A DNA stretch of 64,000 nucleotides, from NCBI GenBank assembly GCA_014871385.1, contig CM026426.1:98296861-98360860 (forward strand), read 5' to 3'. How positions within the stretch are numbered: the stretch's first letter is position 1; each line of letters opens with the position of its first letter. The stretch is from Ceratodon purpureus (lineage: Eukaryota > Streptophyta > Bryopsida > Pseudoditrichales > Ditrichaceae). Below the pieces are notes generated by a model. That model saw only the letters and a program-made list of their open reading frames with translations, was not told the DNA's origin and did no database searches. Positions 1 to 10,300 of this stretch are shown here, piece after piece. The position numbers and the translations under genes are program-made.

Positions 1-528
1 GTACAACATCGATCTCAGTCTTGATGTCGGGAACTGCGTTGCTCCGTTGCTGTAGATTGTATGATGGGAGAACGCGAATTTTCGGAACAATCTCCACGTC
101 AGATGAACTATCGTTCTCTCGCAAACGCTTGGATCCAGTCATACTTCCTGACAAACCTTCCCTCTACAACACATTTACAACACAAAATTAGTTCAACTGA
201 AAAAATATCAATAAACTTAACTAATAAATCAGACAAAACAGATAAGTAAAGATCTACGGAAAATAGATAAGTAAAGAAGTACAAATAGAGAAACCAGTAC
301 GAAACAAACCTGATACTCAGAAGTTTCGTAGTAGAAGTCGTAGAAGCATAACCAGTCGCAAAATAACCTGCAAATCCAGACACTAAGTATTAGAAAACAA
401 AAACAGAAATACGAATAAATTACAAGAACACTAAGTCTAAACAAGAAACAATACCGAATAAAACACAATACAAACCTGTATAGAATGAGAGTCGTCGTCC
501 TGCGTATAAACCTCCTTGACAGAACACA

Positions 529-592
529 CTCCTACGCAGAGATCTAAACTCATACGCAGAGACCTAAACTCCTACGCAGAGACCTAAACTCC
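529..592. repeat. 20-bp tandem repeat, three copies
   Basis: The unit CTCCTACGCAGAGACCTAAA occurs three times head to tail with one or two substitutions per copy, followed by a partial fourth copy (CTCC). Confidence 0.85.
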
Positions 593-609
593 AAAGCACG
601 ACCAAACAG

Positions 610-699
610 AACAAAAAGAACCTCAGAACTCAACAAAAACCTCTCGAAAACCTAACAAAAAGAACCTCAAAACACTACAAAAAACTCTCGAAACCTAAC
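610..699. repeat. ~46-bp direct repeat, two copies
   Basis: Two adjacent copies of an A/C-rich unit run from AAAAAGAACCTC to CTCGAAACCTAAC. They differ by a few substitutions and a one-base indel. Confidence 0.7.
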
Positions 700-1319
700 A
701 GAAAACAACCTCCACGTAAACAAACAACAAACAACACAAAAACAGACAAGAAAACCACAAAGCGACCGCAACATACATACAAAACACGAGCACACTCACG
801 CGGCGGAGCACTCTCTCGCGCGCGCGCGAGGTGAAAAAGAATCAAACCCTCGGTCCCTGCAGATTATATACTCCAGGATAAACGGTTGAGATCGTTCGAC
901 CGAGCATCCGACGGCTGACAATTATTCCCGACTTTCCATCCGCGTATTTGCCCTGTCCATCCAGATTCCAGATACATCATCCTGAAAAACAATCATTCAT
1001 CCTAATTACGTCATCGTTGCATACGTGGCAGTTGGGGACCCAATGGAAACACGCCACCTGGCGAACCTGCATGAATCATCTAGTTACATGATATGTTCAT
1101 TGAAATTCTCGAATGATCCAGATTGAATTGAGACTGTCTTGACGTGAGCGATCAGTGCCTGTATTCTGCGAGATCTCGAGGTCGAAACTCAATGCGAGCA
1201 GTTGATATCCGTGTAGTTATTCTCGTGCAATGGGGCTGGTCTCAAGACGTGGGTATCTGCCGGGTAGCACATCTGTCAAGGGTATGAGCATTAGCTTTTG
1301 GGCACGCGGGGGGCACTTG

Positions 1320-1520
1320 GGCACGCGGCGGGGACGTGGGTGGGCACGCGGGTGGGGACGTGGGTGGGCACGCGGGTGGGGACGTGGGTGGGCACGCGGG
1401 TGGGGACGTAGGTGGGCACGCGGGTGGGGACGTGGGTGGGCACGCGGGTGGGGACGTGGGTGGGCACGCGGGTGGGGACGTGGGTGGGCACGCGGGTGGA
1501 GACGTGGGTGGGCACTTGGG
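1320..1520. repeat. 24-bp GC-rich minisatellite
   Basis: About eight copies of a 24-bp unit (GTGGGTGGGCACGCGGGTGGGGAC in pieces of 12) stand head to tail and are nearly identical. Every frame on both strands is open because 24 is a multiple of 3. The resulting Gly/His/Asp or Pro/Thr/Val octapeptide ORFs are therefore artefacts of the repeat, not genes. It directly adjoins a second, unrelated 21-bp array. Confidence 0.95.
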
Positions 1521-1522
1521 GT

Positions 1523-1713
1523 TAAACCCTCTCGCGTTTTGCTCAAACTCTCTTGCATTTTGCTCAAACCTTCTTGCATTTTGCTCAAACCCTCTCGCGT
1601 TTTGCTCAAACCCTCTCGCGTTTTGCTCAAACCCTCTCGCGTTTTGCTCAAACCCTCTCGCATTTTGCTCAAACCCTCTGGCATTTTGCTCAAACCCTCT
1701 CGCGTTTTGCTCA
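1523..1713. repeat. 21-bp minisatellite containing AAACCCT
   Basis: Nine copies of the 21-bp unit CTCGCGTTTTGCTCAAACCCT vary mainly at the CGCG/TGCA position (CTCGCG versus CTTGCA). Each unit contains AAACCCT, the plant telomere heptamer, but separated by 14 other bases. The heptapeptide ORFs across it are repeat artefacts. Confidence 0.95.
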
Positions 1714-2730
1714 TACAGCGCTAGCATAGAGTCCGGGCCACATACAAGAGCTCTCGCTTTCATCTAGCCACCAGTGTCGGAGAATTTAGAGCTAGACGTG
1801 CATACCAGTGCTCGTCATCGTTTCAAGCTCCTGCAACTTCAGTGAGTGTCGGTCCTGTCTGTACAAAGTTAAGTTAACTTTGCGTGTTTAGCTTTCGTGG
1901 GAGGGCGGTGAGCGTGTTGAGAATCGAGGTTAGAGTGTTGGTTTTTGTGGGTTCAGTTCCGAGGGTTTCTAGGTGAGTTGGGGGAGTGTACTCGGCCTCG
2001 GTGTGTTGGATTGCAACTTCAAGGATATCCGTAGGGTCGTGGTTCCAGCTCACTGGGAGTCCGTGTGGAGCTCCGCACACCTGGAAGGTGGTCGCAGCTC
2101 TGTGTTTTTTCGCATATTGGAGGCATTAAAGTAGGGTGGGCTTTTGGACTGTGAGCGGGTAGGTGGAATGGGCGTGAGCTTGTGGGTTCGTAGAAGCGAG
2201 GCTGAGGTGAGCGATTGGGCGTTTGGTTTGTGAGCTTTGGGAGAGTGAGAGTTGGAGTCCACGAGCAGGAGACGTAATCAATTGGGTTTTGGTTAGTCGC
2301 GTATTCCCTGTTCTCGGTCGCGTGTACAGATGTCAACACACGTTGTTAGAGTAATCTTGGAAAGAATTTTTTCCATGAAGAATGAGATTAAGTTTCCTGT
2401 GCTGGGTATGTCAACATTTTCCAGTAGTCGTAGCGGGTGGGAAAGTGATACTAATGTTCGATGTGTGCTGCTCGCAGGGTAGGGGTTCTTACGTCGAGGA
2501 CGACCCTTGAAGGTTTTGGAGTCGTGGAATTGGGTGGAGAATTGTTTAGTTCTAATCTTCGCTTAAGAGCAGTGGAGAGCTCTAAGCTCAGCTTGGAAGG
2601 GTTGTAGTTGTTGGCTGCGATCCACAATTCTATGTATGCGAAGTGAGACTGCGAGAGTTTTTGGAGTGGACAGATCGGTGAAAGCTCTGTCCTGGGTTGT
2701 TTCTGAGGTGTTCCGTGGAGGTTCACCGTC
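1714..2730. other. No recognisable gene; G-rich + strand
   Basis: The + strand is rich in G and T and carries no long open frame on that strand. Minus-strand ORFs (1874-2339, 2451-2900) are Pro/Thr/Ser-rich and look like shadows of the composition. The stretch may contain promoter or leader sequence for the fragment cluster that starts at 2731, but I see no clear motif. Confidence 0.4.
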
Positions 2731-2940
2731 ATGGGCTCCGGAAGAGGTGCAGGGAGGGGTTCGCTGGAGAGTCTGAAAAGAGCTGGGAGGACGCTGTTCT
2801 TCCTGTTAACCATGATTGGGTCGTTGTTTGTGTCCTGCGGGCCCTTGCTCGTCTCCATTCTGGACATCTGCGTGCTTCTCTTCGCCTTTACCTGCTGCAC
2901 ATCATGTTCCTCATTTAGAGCTGATTGGGCAACTTACAAT
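2731..2940 (+). pseudogene. Membrane-protein first-exon fragment
   Basis: The open frame starts with an ATG. It encodes a basic Gly/Arg-rich N-terminus (MGSGRGAGRGSLESLKRAGR), then a long hydrophobic stretch (about residues 21-56), then a Cys-rich turn and SSFRADWATYNFRG. The order 'KR-TLFFL-TM-SL-VS-PLLV--D' followed by a Cys-containing loop recalls the N-terminal membrane segment of a plant multi-membrane protein with an alpha/beta-hydrolase part. I say this from memory of the family, not from a search. Nothing homologous follows: the next coding piece belongs to a different kind of protein. It is best read as a captured or broken exon. It could also be a genuine lineage-specific small membrane protein. 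Confidence 0.4.
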
Positions 2941-2975
2941 TTTCGGGGTTGGTGTTGTGTTTGTGGGTTGGGCAG

Positions 2976-3083
2976 GTTGGGAGTGACCATCCGAAGGCGA
3001 GGCTTGAGAAAATTAAGAAGCAGCTCAGCGGTGGCGCTGGGACTGTGCTCTTGCAGGGGCCGTCGCTGAAGCGGTCTGAGACT
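2976..3083 (+). pseudogene. PH-domain-protein exon fragment
   Basis: The open piece is bounded by a plausible acceptor (...GGGTTGGGCAG before 2976) and a consensus donor (GTGAGT at 3084). It encodes 36 residues including ARLEKIKKQL and GTVLLQGPSLKRSET. That string resembles the conserved segment just before the PH domain of a plant-specific PH protein family (GTVLLQGPLLKRSE, from memory). The rest of the PH domain is missing. The 3084-3403 intron (GT...TTTTTTTTCCTAG) would join it in phase 0 to the exon at 3404, which does not look like a PH domain. Confidence 0.45.
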
Positions 3084-3403
3084 GTGAGTTTTTTCTGGCA
3101 TTGCCTCGGTTGCGTGATTAGAGGGGTTAGATTGGTTGATTGAGGTTTTTAGTCGGTTTTTGTTGTGCATTGCTGTGCTTTTGCGGTCACTGTCCGAGAG
3201 TCTCAGTCTAGGGTTTTGTTGTTAGATCTAGCGTGGTTGGGGTTTGGCGTTTGCTGAGCTGATCATGAGGCTCTTATGGTGTATAGGCAATAGTGGCTTT
3301 TGTGTCCAATTTATGCCATAGTTTTTCCTTTCAGTTTCGACCCTGGCATCAGCTTCAATGTGTATTACTCTTCTCATTATTTTTGTTGAATTTTTTTTCC
3401 TAG

Positions 3404-3931
3404 ATCATCAAGAAGGGGAAGATGAAGATTGAGGATGGTTCAACCTCCCAAGTGCAACCGGAATTGGTCTTCAATGGAGACTGCGATCAACCAGATCTTC
3501 CAGTCTGGAGAGATTCAGCAGCAAGGAGAGGTGGAGAGTTCCAATTCATGAAAGATGCACCTGTCAAGCTGCAATGCCTCCGAAATTGGCTAAAGGAAGT
3601 GGCCAAATTTCAAGAGGCAACCAACTATGAGGTACCTGACTTCGACGAAGTTTCTGGGATGAATTGTGATGGATGGAACGGAACTTGGAACTCCATGGCT
3701 CTGAGGCAATTTGTTGCCGTGGCAAATGCAACTGGGGTGATGCACCCTCCAAGGAATTGGAAGAACCAACTCAACTACCTCAAGGATCAGGTCACTTCCA
3801 TAAAAAACCGGCTGATGGAGATGGAGACAATGGAGACAGAAGTGGCAGCCATCAACAAGGATGAAGAGACAGAGGGTGAAGAGACTGAAGAGATGATTTG
3901 GCTGAGTTTGACAAAGAAGAAGAAACACTAA
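3404..3931 (+). CDS. Hypothetical acidic/basic-tailed protein exon
   Basis: The exon starts right after a strong acceptor (poly-T then CCTAG ending at 3403). It is open for 175 codons to TAA; the first internal ATG is at 3422. The protein has a Trp-containing central part (RNWLKEV, CDGWNGTWNS, PPRNWKNQL), then a predicted coiled-coil-like stretch (LKDQVTSIKNRLMEMETMETEV), an acidic run (DEETEGEETEE) and a Lys-rich C-terminus (TKKKKH). I do not recognise the family. It is in phase with the upstream PH-like fragment, so the two may be spliced into a chimeric transcript. A short repeat (ATTGAGTTCATTCCA-type, three copies, 3948-3999) follows the stop. Confidence 0.5.
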   Translation: MIKKGKMKIEDGSTSQVQPELVFNGDCDQPDLPVWRDSAARRGGEFQFMKDAPVKLQCLRNWLKEVAKFQEATNYEVPDFDEVSGMNCDGWNGTWNSMALRQFVAVANATGVMHPPRNWKNQLNYLKDQVTSIKNRLMEMETMETEVAAINKDEETEGEETEEMIWLSLTKKKKH

Positions 3932-3935
3932 ACAG

Positions 3936-4960
3936 GTATGTATATTGAGTTCATTGAATCATTCCAATTGAGTTCATTCCAATTGAGTTCATTGAAATGT
4001 AGATTTCGGTTTCTACTCGGCTTAACGTGTGAGGTGATTGGTGCAGGGATTAGGTAACAACACCGAGCTTTGGGAGCTTTGGGAGTTTTTTGTCTGTTTT
4101 GGGGAGACATTTTGTTCTACGTCTTCTATTAGACTCCGGCGTTGGTTCTCGGTACTGAGATCTCTGAACAATGTATTTGTAAACGTTTACACTATCAGAA
4201 CAATATTTCTTGGATACTTGTTTCTTGAACAATGTTTCACGTAGAAAGTTTCCTTCAGGAAGAAAGGAGAGTGAATTTTAGGATATGTAATCTCTTGGGT
4301 GCTTGGCTCAGGCGCTCCAACGGAGCTCGACTCTCTGAACATTGCTTACACGTAGTATCGTTGTACCAGAATTCGAGGAGGCAAATACTAGCAGCACATG
4401 GTCAGTCTTGTTTTCTTTGTAAACTCCTGTTTGATCTTCGGGAATTTCTCGCTTCACTTGCTCGCAGATCCGGGCATAAGACGTTCGAGCAGATCAGATT
4501 GTGAACTTCCAAATGTGACACGTGGCAAGCCCGCTTGTCGCCACGTGGCAATTATTAGTTTAATTTTTTTTTTGATTTCGAGGGACTGATTGTCCCATAT
4601 CGCAGTGCTGGATTGGCCGGTGAGTGAATCGAGTTTTGAGTTTTCAAAATGTTGAAAAGCAATCCCATATTGTTTGCCATTGAGGAAAAGTGCATATATA
4701 AATGGTTTGCAGAAATCATAACCTTGTGTATTAGAATCTTGCTCAGTGCTTCGCTGGGCGGATTCAGACTGTAATCCAACACATTGGAACCTGACTCCGT
4801 GGGAAATGCGGGCAGCTGCGTGGCAACAATTGTAACGCAGGGCAGTCGTTCGGGTACATGGGCAGTAGCTTGGTTTACCGGGCAGACGTGTGGGCAGGCG
4901 GGCAGTGGACGGGTACACTTGGGCAGCGCGGTTTGACGTCGAAAAAATCCAATGTGAGTT
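3936..4960. other. Intergenic; GGGCAG-rich tract
   Basis: No supported gene. At 3948-3999 an ATTGAGTTCATTC motif is repeated three times. At 4808-4926 the + strand carries about eight GGGCAG hexamers at irregular spacing, just before the hairpin that starts at 4966. Confidence 0.5.
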
Positions 4961-4965
4961 ACGCA

Positions 4966-5090
4966 GGGTGATCCCCCCCGTCGGGGCTCACGCGATGGGA
5001 GGCCCCGTTCGCAACGGGTCGGGCTACGCCCTACCCCTTTTGCGACGGGGGCCTCCCATCGCGTGAGCCCCTACCGGAGGGGGCTCACCC
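4966..5090. repeat. Long inverted repeat (49/51-bp arms)
   Basis: The arms 4966-5014 and 5040-5090 are about 90% complementary, including an uninterrupted core GGGGCTCACGCGATGGGAGG in each arm. They are separated by a 25-base loop. This would fold into a very stable hairpin. It looks like a foldback or MITE-type element. I see no obvious target-site duplication beyond the arms. Confidence 0.85.
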
Positions 5091-6147
5091 TATACGAAAC
5101 GCTCTACGATCCTCACTTTTACAACGAAATTGCAGAACAAGAACGAAATGTTCCACGCACAGAGCTCCTCTTCAGCTACAAACTTACGACGACAACGAAG
5201 CACAGGAACATGAAAAGAAAAGAAAAAACTAAAGGAGAGAATGCCTCATGTGACCAGTGTTTAGTACAAATCCAGTGTTGCTGCCTCTCTCCGAAGACGA
5301 CAGCCATCGACGGCCGAGATCTCTCCAGACGTTAACCTCTAATGTGGACCGTCCACCGTGCTTCTGGATGATGAATTGAAATTGACATCCTGAGATGTCA
5401 AATGATCAATACCTTTGCCATACCCAGTTACAACTCCAAACCTCCCACGTCAGCCCCTTTTCCCATACTCCTTGGTGCATCATTAAAACATAGGTAGGTC
5501 ATTGAATTGAGGAGTCAGTCCCTCAAAGATGCAGGATGATCAATGGTGGGCGATGGCGGACGCCAGAGCACCGCCGCCATGGCGGCGACCCACACAGTGT
5601 TGGTATCGTGAGCGCTTGTAGCTTCCCGGCAGGAGATTCCTTCTCCCCTACCCCATGCGGTTGAGGTCAGCTAATGAGAGTGCATCATTTAGGGTATACA
5701 GGTAGATATATAGGCAGAATCTGTAGAAAAATAGACCTCCTTCTCAAAAACCGTCAATGACGAGAAAGTCATCAGTAATGAGAAAACTCTCAGATGCCTC
5801 TCATTCATCCAGTGCGAGTTTACAAAAATCAAAGTGAAATACGATACAAAGATCGTACGTATTTATATAAAAATACATCATCCATACGATGAATCTTGAA
5901 TAACGAGAACCAGAATATGGAGCAAAACAGTACGAACTTCTAATACGTACTCCATACATATAGAATGCGTATATCGTATGTACAAAATATTGCAAATAAG
6001 TATGATGAGGTAGGTGCGAGCTCCGTTTTTGGACCGCGGTCTTCTCTCCAAATAAGGGAATCGAATAAACCATCACGACAAAACCAACGGAGAGCACCGC
6101 AGTCACCGCGTGGACATGGAGAGCAGTGACCAGCCTGGATATGCGGA

Positions 6148-6161
6148 TGGCGCCGGCGCCA
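6148..6161. promoter_or_regulatory. Palindrome TGGCGCCGGCGCCA (exact)
   Basis: A perfect 14-bp dyad that recurs in the window. Here it stands alone in non-coding DNA, with an ORF of doubtful reality overlapping it. Confidence 0.7.
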
Positions 6162-6588
6162 ACCCCTCCCTCAACCCCCTCCCCCCCAAGCTTTTCAAAG
6201 GTTCCCAAATGAGCTAAGGCTGGTTATTGTCGGAGTCTTGTGGGCCCCAAGCATTTGGTTCTTTATACATTTGGTACTGTATAGGGAGAAAAGATATCAA
6301 TCATTCTATGACGGAATATGTTTCCGAAAACAAGAGACGAACATTATATATCTAGATTGAAAGCATTAACATTCATAAGAGCTGCATTGCACATACAAGA
6401 CTGATAAAAACAGTGGATAATAAATAACAAAGAAATGCAAATGTTGCAGATTCGTCACTAAAGTAACGACTCCAAATGCAGATTCACCAGACCAATCAAT
6501 CCGAACAAAGCATTGACGAGCCTCGGCTGCAAGACTCAGTTAGCAAAAGTTCAAGAATAATGGAAGAGTGGAAATTGTTCAAGGGTCA

Positions 6589-6602
6589 TGGCGCCGGCGC
6601 CA
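6589..6602. promoter_or_regulatory. Palindrome TGGCGCCGGCGCCA (exact)
   Basis: Second exact copy, 441 bp from the first. Its flanks (AAGGGTCA before, CAGCTGGGGAT after) resemble those of the variant copies at 31917 and 32263 (GAGGGTGA, AAGGGTCG; TAGGTGGGAGGAT, AAGGTGGGAAGAT). At least these three copies thus belong to a longer diverged repeat. Confidence 0.7.
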
Positions 6603-6950
6603 GCTGGGGATTCACGACTACCAATTTGCATCAGCGATGAGTTTGCCGTCCCCCTACATTCATACAACACAAAGTTTAATATCGCAATGGCAAGTCAGCT
6701 GAGACGAATTTTGTTACTATGTCAGTTTTTTCACAGCCTCGTGCCGCAAGTATGCAAGCCCATGCGGCCAGGAAGAAACCCAAAAAAATCTATATTAGTC
6801 GCTATTAGTAGCAGTTGACGAGCAAGGTCGATTGAAATTGCTTCAGGGCGATACAAGATGAACACTTGTGAAATACAAGCACCAATGGACAAGCACAGGC
6901 ACAAAACTACCAACAACACACTCAATAAAAAGGACTTACTACTACGTTAT

Positions 6951-7373
6951 TTACGAGTATGAAGAAATACTAAGAGTGAGATTAGGGTTAGTGAGTGTTA
7001 ATATTTCACCTCGTGACTGCCTAGGTGGGCTCCACGAACCCTGGCTCTCCTCCAGACTCCAAGAACCCTGGCTCTCCTCTAGATTTGAACCAGCCCCAGA
7101 GGTGTCCTCCCCATTGGAGAGAGGAAAGTCGATGTCGGAAGCCTGCATAATCTCCACCAGCTCAATGGAACACGCAATAGTCCACCGCCACTCCACACCT
7201 GGCTCGATTAGGCGTGCGAGGTAATGGAACGCGGGAATGGATGAGGTGGGACCTCGGGCACGCTCTACAACCATAAACCATAGAGAAAGCTCCTCGAGAC
7301 CATCTGGGGTTTGAACTGGCAAAGGGGCCGCGGAGCTACTCCTCCTTCTTGCATTGCCACCCGTCCTCCTCAT
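6951..7373 (-). CDS. Hypothetical 140-aa protein
   Basis: An ATG-started frame of 140 codons with a plausible composition. It has a basic Ser/Arg N-terminus (MRRTGGNARRRSSS), a mixed central part (LSLWFMVVERARG, VEWRWTIACSIELVEIMQ), and an 11-residue repeat, LEESQGSWS(L/P), in tandem near residues 100-120. No family recognised. The DNA repeat (CTCCAGACTCCAAGAACCCTGG-like, 7033-7085) explains the peptide repeat. The last third may be read into an intron. It could be a chance ORF; codon statistics or expression data would decide. Confidence 0.35.
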   Translation of the reverse strand: MRRTGGNARRRSSSAAPLPVQTPDGLEELSLWFMVVERARGPTSSIPAFHYLARLIEPGVEWRWTIACSIELVEIMQASDIDFPLSNGEDTSGAGSNLEESQGSWSLEESQGSWSPPRQSRGEILTLTNPNLTLSISSYS

Positions 7374-10300
7374 TACGGCAACTAAGCTAGAAGCAGGTGA
7401 ACTAGAAGCTGTAAAGTAGGATCTGAATTAGAAGCAATTGATACCTCACTCAAATCGCAAGTGAACTAGAAGCAAGTTATCCTCACTGAGATAGCATGTG
7501 AGCTAGAACCAACTAATTCCACATTCTTCTGAAGGGTTTGCGACTTTGGAGACCTAGGCCGTGGGAGGACTGCGTATTTGAGAGTCCCAAGAGTCTAGGG
7601 TTTAAGGAGACTTATGTGGTTACGGCCCAACATGTTATTAATCCTCAATGTCCAAATCAATGTTCAAATCAGGGTCGAATTTGGTCCAGTCAAGCCCCCA
7701 TTGACTACATTTACTTCAAATGACCTTTCTGATTTTAGTAGATTATGGACTTTTTTTAAGCCTTTCCAATAAATCATCCCATGCTTCTAAATTCCGAGTA
7801 CTTTGGGAAATAAAACCATGGACCTAGCTGGTTTTCACTATTTGCAAATTACATATTCTTATGAGCATAAATGCAACCAGTCGAAGCAAACTAAGAAAAG
7901 GAATGTTCGTAGTTGCAGCTTTGTTTCCGAGGGCAACGATCCGGGTAAAAGGAAAAATACCAAAATTCATACAAACTGCCAAGGATTAATATTATACAAG
8001 CTTTGAAAACCGAAAAAAAAATTTGGCGGTGGAGTGGTCTTCTCCTATAGCAGCATCACTTGCTGGCAAGGCAGTTGGATGAGAGACTGGATCCCTGGCT
8101 GCTAGAAATTCCGCTAGAAGGTGAGCAGGAGTAAGTCGACGGAGTTGATTCGTCGGAGGTTCTGTATGAGTAAGACCAAGGAGCCGAGTAACCACCGTCT
8201 TGGGAGACATCCAGTACAGTGCGGGAGATGATCCGCGGTTGCTCCTAGAGTCCCGATACTGACGGCAATACTCTGCGAGGTGGATGCCGGACGCGTCTCC
8301 AAGTTATAGCGTTTCCTGGTAACATAATTCACCCCAACTGAATAAATTTTCCAAGCAAAGGAACATCTGGAATGATCAGACCATGTGCTTCTATTCGCAA
8401 ATGGACCTCGGACAACCAACTCAGGACGATGGCCTTGTCCATTTTCAAACGACAGGACAACTCTAAGTCGGAGCAAGCAAGGAAAACAGAGGCAGTGCAT
8501 GATTAGAATGCCGCTCTTTCTCGAATGGAAGGGGAGGAGGAAGCAGCTACTTTGGAAGACAACACTCAACGCTGACATAGTTCACCACATCAACTCGGAG
8601 GTATGTGATGAGTAAGGTTACTGAAGAGAAGTAGGAACCCTTGTAGAAAATCTAAAGCTAGAAAAATTGGATACGCTGAAATGAAGCAGATCTTTCAATT
8701 GCGCGAGATTGTGAATGCATGGAGGGGAGGTGATTGAAGCATAAGCGTACTGAACAAAATGCCTTCCGTAGACTCTAGGGAAGCGTTTCTATCTGGTCTT
8801 CAAATGAATTTCGACTGTGCGAAGTCATTACAGATAACATACCTGCAATCTGTTATAACTTGGTGTGAGATAATCGCTGTACAATGACAGCGATTTGTCA
8901 AGGTCATGTATGCATGTGTGAAAATTGCAATCTACATCTCTCAATGACGCTAGAAATTCCTAGGTTTGTCAACTTCCAGATCTGTGAGGAAGTGCCTTAG
9001 GTGCAAACTTACAAATTTACAGCAAAACATAGACAAAGAACTTTTGACTAAATCCATGCTGGGTAAACATGATGTTCATAACAGATTGAATTAGCCAAGT
9101 AGTCCAGGAGCCAGCTTCCCAAAGTTTTGAACATCGGGCAAAAACACCTAATACAGTGATTAAATCTGCGGATTCGTCGAAGTGTAGATGAGGAGTGAAA
9201 TCTACACAAACAATCATTATCGGTTCTAGCTCGATACAGAGATTCAGAGCACATGTACCAGTGATCAGGATTCAAAGTTCGGATAAAGTGAATCTGGGTA
9301 AGTTGATGATGTACCAAACGGGTGTGGTAAACCTTTGAACCAAAGAGAAGCGGAGACGCAACTCACAGTACCCAAGAGAGTACCAGAAACCACCTTGTGG
9401 TTTTTTTTAGCGTCCCTAAAGACTGCAAGCGGACATGTCCCAAACTGCAATGCACCATTGTATACAATTCTACAAGTGAGACTTTCCAAAAAATCATCCC
9501 ATGCTTCAAAAATTCGAACATTTTGGGAGATATCTGCCCAAAACACCATTTAAAATCTGCCCAAGACTCCGCAAACTGCGGTAAATTCATAGTTATTCTT
9601 AAAAATTGCCCAAAGTTAATTAAATTGCAGAAATGAATTTACAATACTTTTAAATTTAGGTCAGATGAGGAACACATCAAAAATTGAGCTCAATTTTTGC
9701 ATTATTTAAAAATATATTATACTATGATCAATGAAGGCAAATATTGGCGCCTTTAACGTTTCTGTGGTTCACAAAACAATTTTGAACATGTCACATTTCA
9801 CATGTCCCATGTAAAGACAATTACCATATTCTGTTTTTTATTTAAGCTATTTTCTTTGAATAGTTTTTTGAAGATTTAATTTTAATTATTTATTTTCAAG
9901 TTAATCGTTTTACTGTGATTTTAAATTTTTTATTTTTTATCTTTTAAATTTGTACCCTGTCTTTATTTTTATTTTTATTAAGAGTTTTTAAAAATTTAAA
10001 TAGTACACTCGTTCAAAACATTCAAAAGACTTTTATCTTCACAGCATAATGTTGCTTTTTAAAAATTTAAATAACACACTCGTTTAAAACATACAAAAAA
10101 CTTGTATCTTCACAGCATAATGTTGTTTTTAAAGTAAAAATTGACAATTTTCAATAATCCCAAAGGCAATATTAAACATATGTCATATTTTTGCACTCAT
10201 CTTTTTATGCTTTGCATTGTGATTGATTCAAACACAAAATTGATTTTTTTAGCATAAGCATGTAAAATGCCTTTGTCGCATATTCACGTACCTAATTTAT

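Larger units (their letters stand above)
1..1219. other. Gene-free A-rich stretch
   Basis: I see no convincing gene. The + strand is A-rich and C-rich. It holds two small tandem repeats (529-592 and 610-699) and a short CG-alternating run near 815-830. ORFs on the minus strand between 108 and 468 look like low-complexity Phe/Tyr/Leu strings produced by this base composition. Confidence 0.6.
5091..6950. other. No convincing gene
   Basis: Both strands carry only short ORFs with unlikely amino-acid composition (for example 5801-6208 minus, 6588-6818 plus). Two exact copies of the 14-bp palindrome described at 6148 and 6589 are the only striking signals. Confidence 0.5.

Noticed and set aside
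1217-1767. Overlapping 140-170-aa ORFs on both strands
   Set aside because: They are translations of 24-bp and 21-bp tandem repeats, which keep every frame open.
8114-8578. 154-aa minus-strand ORF
   Set aside because: No domain, no codon pattern, non-ATG start; several other frames are equally open.
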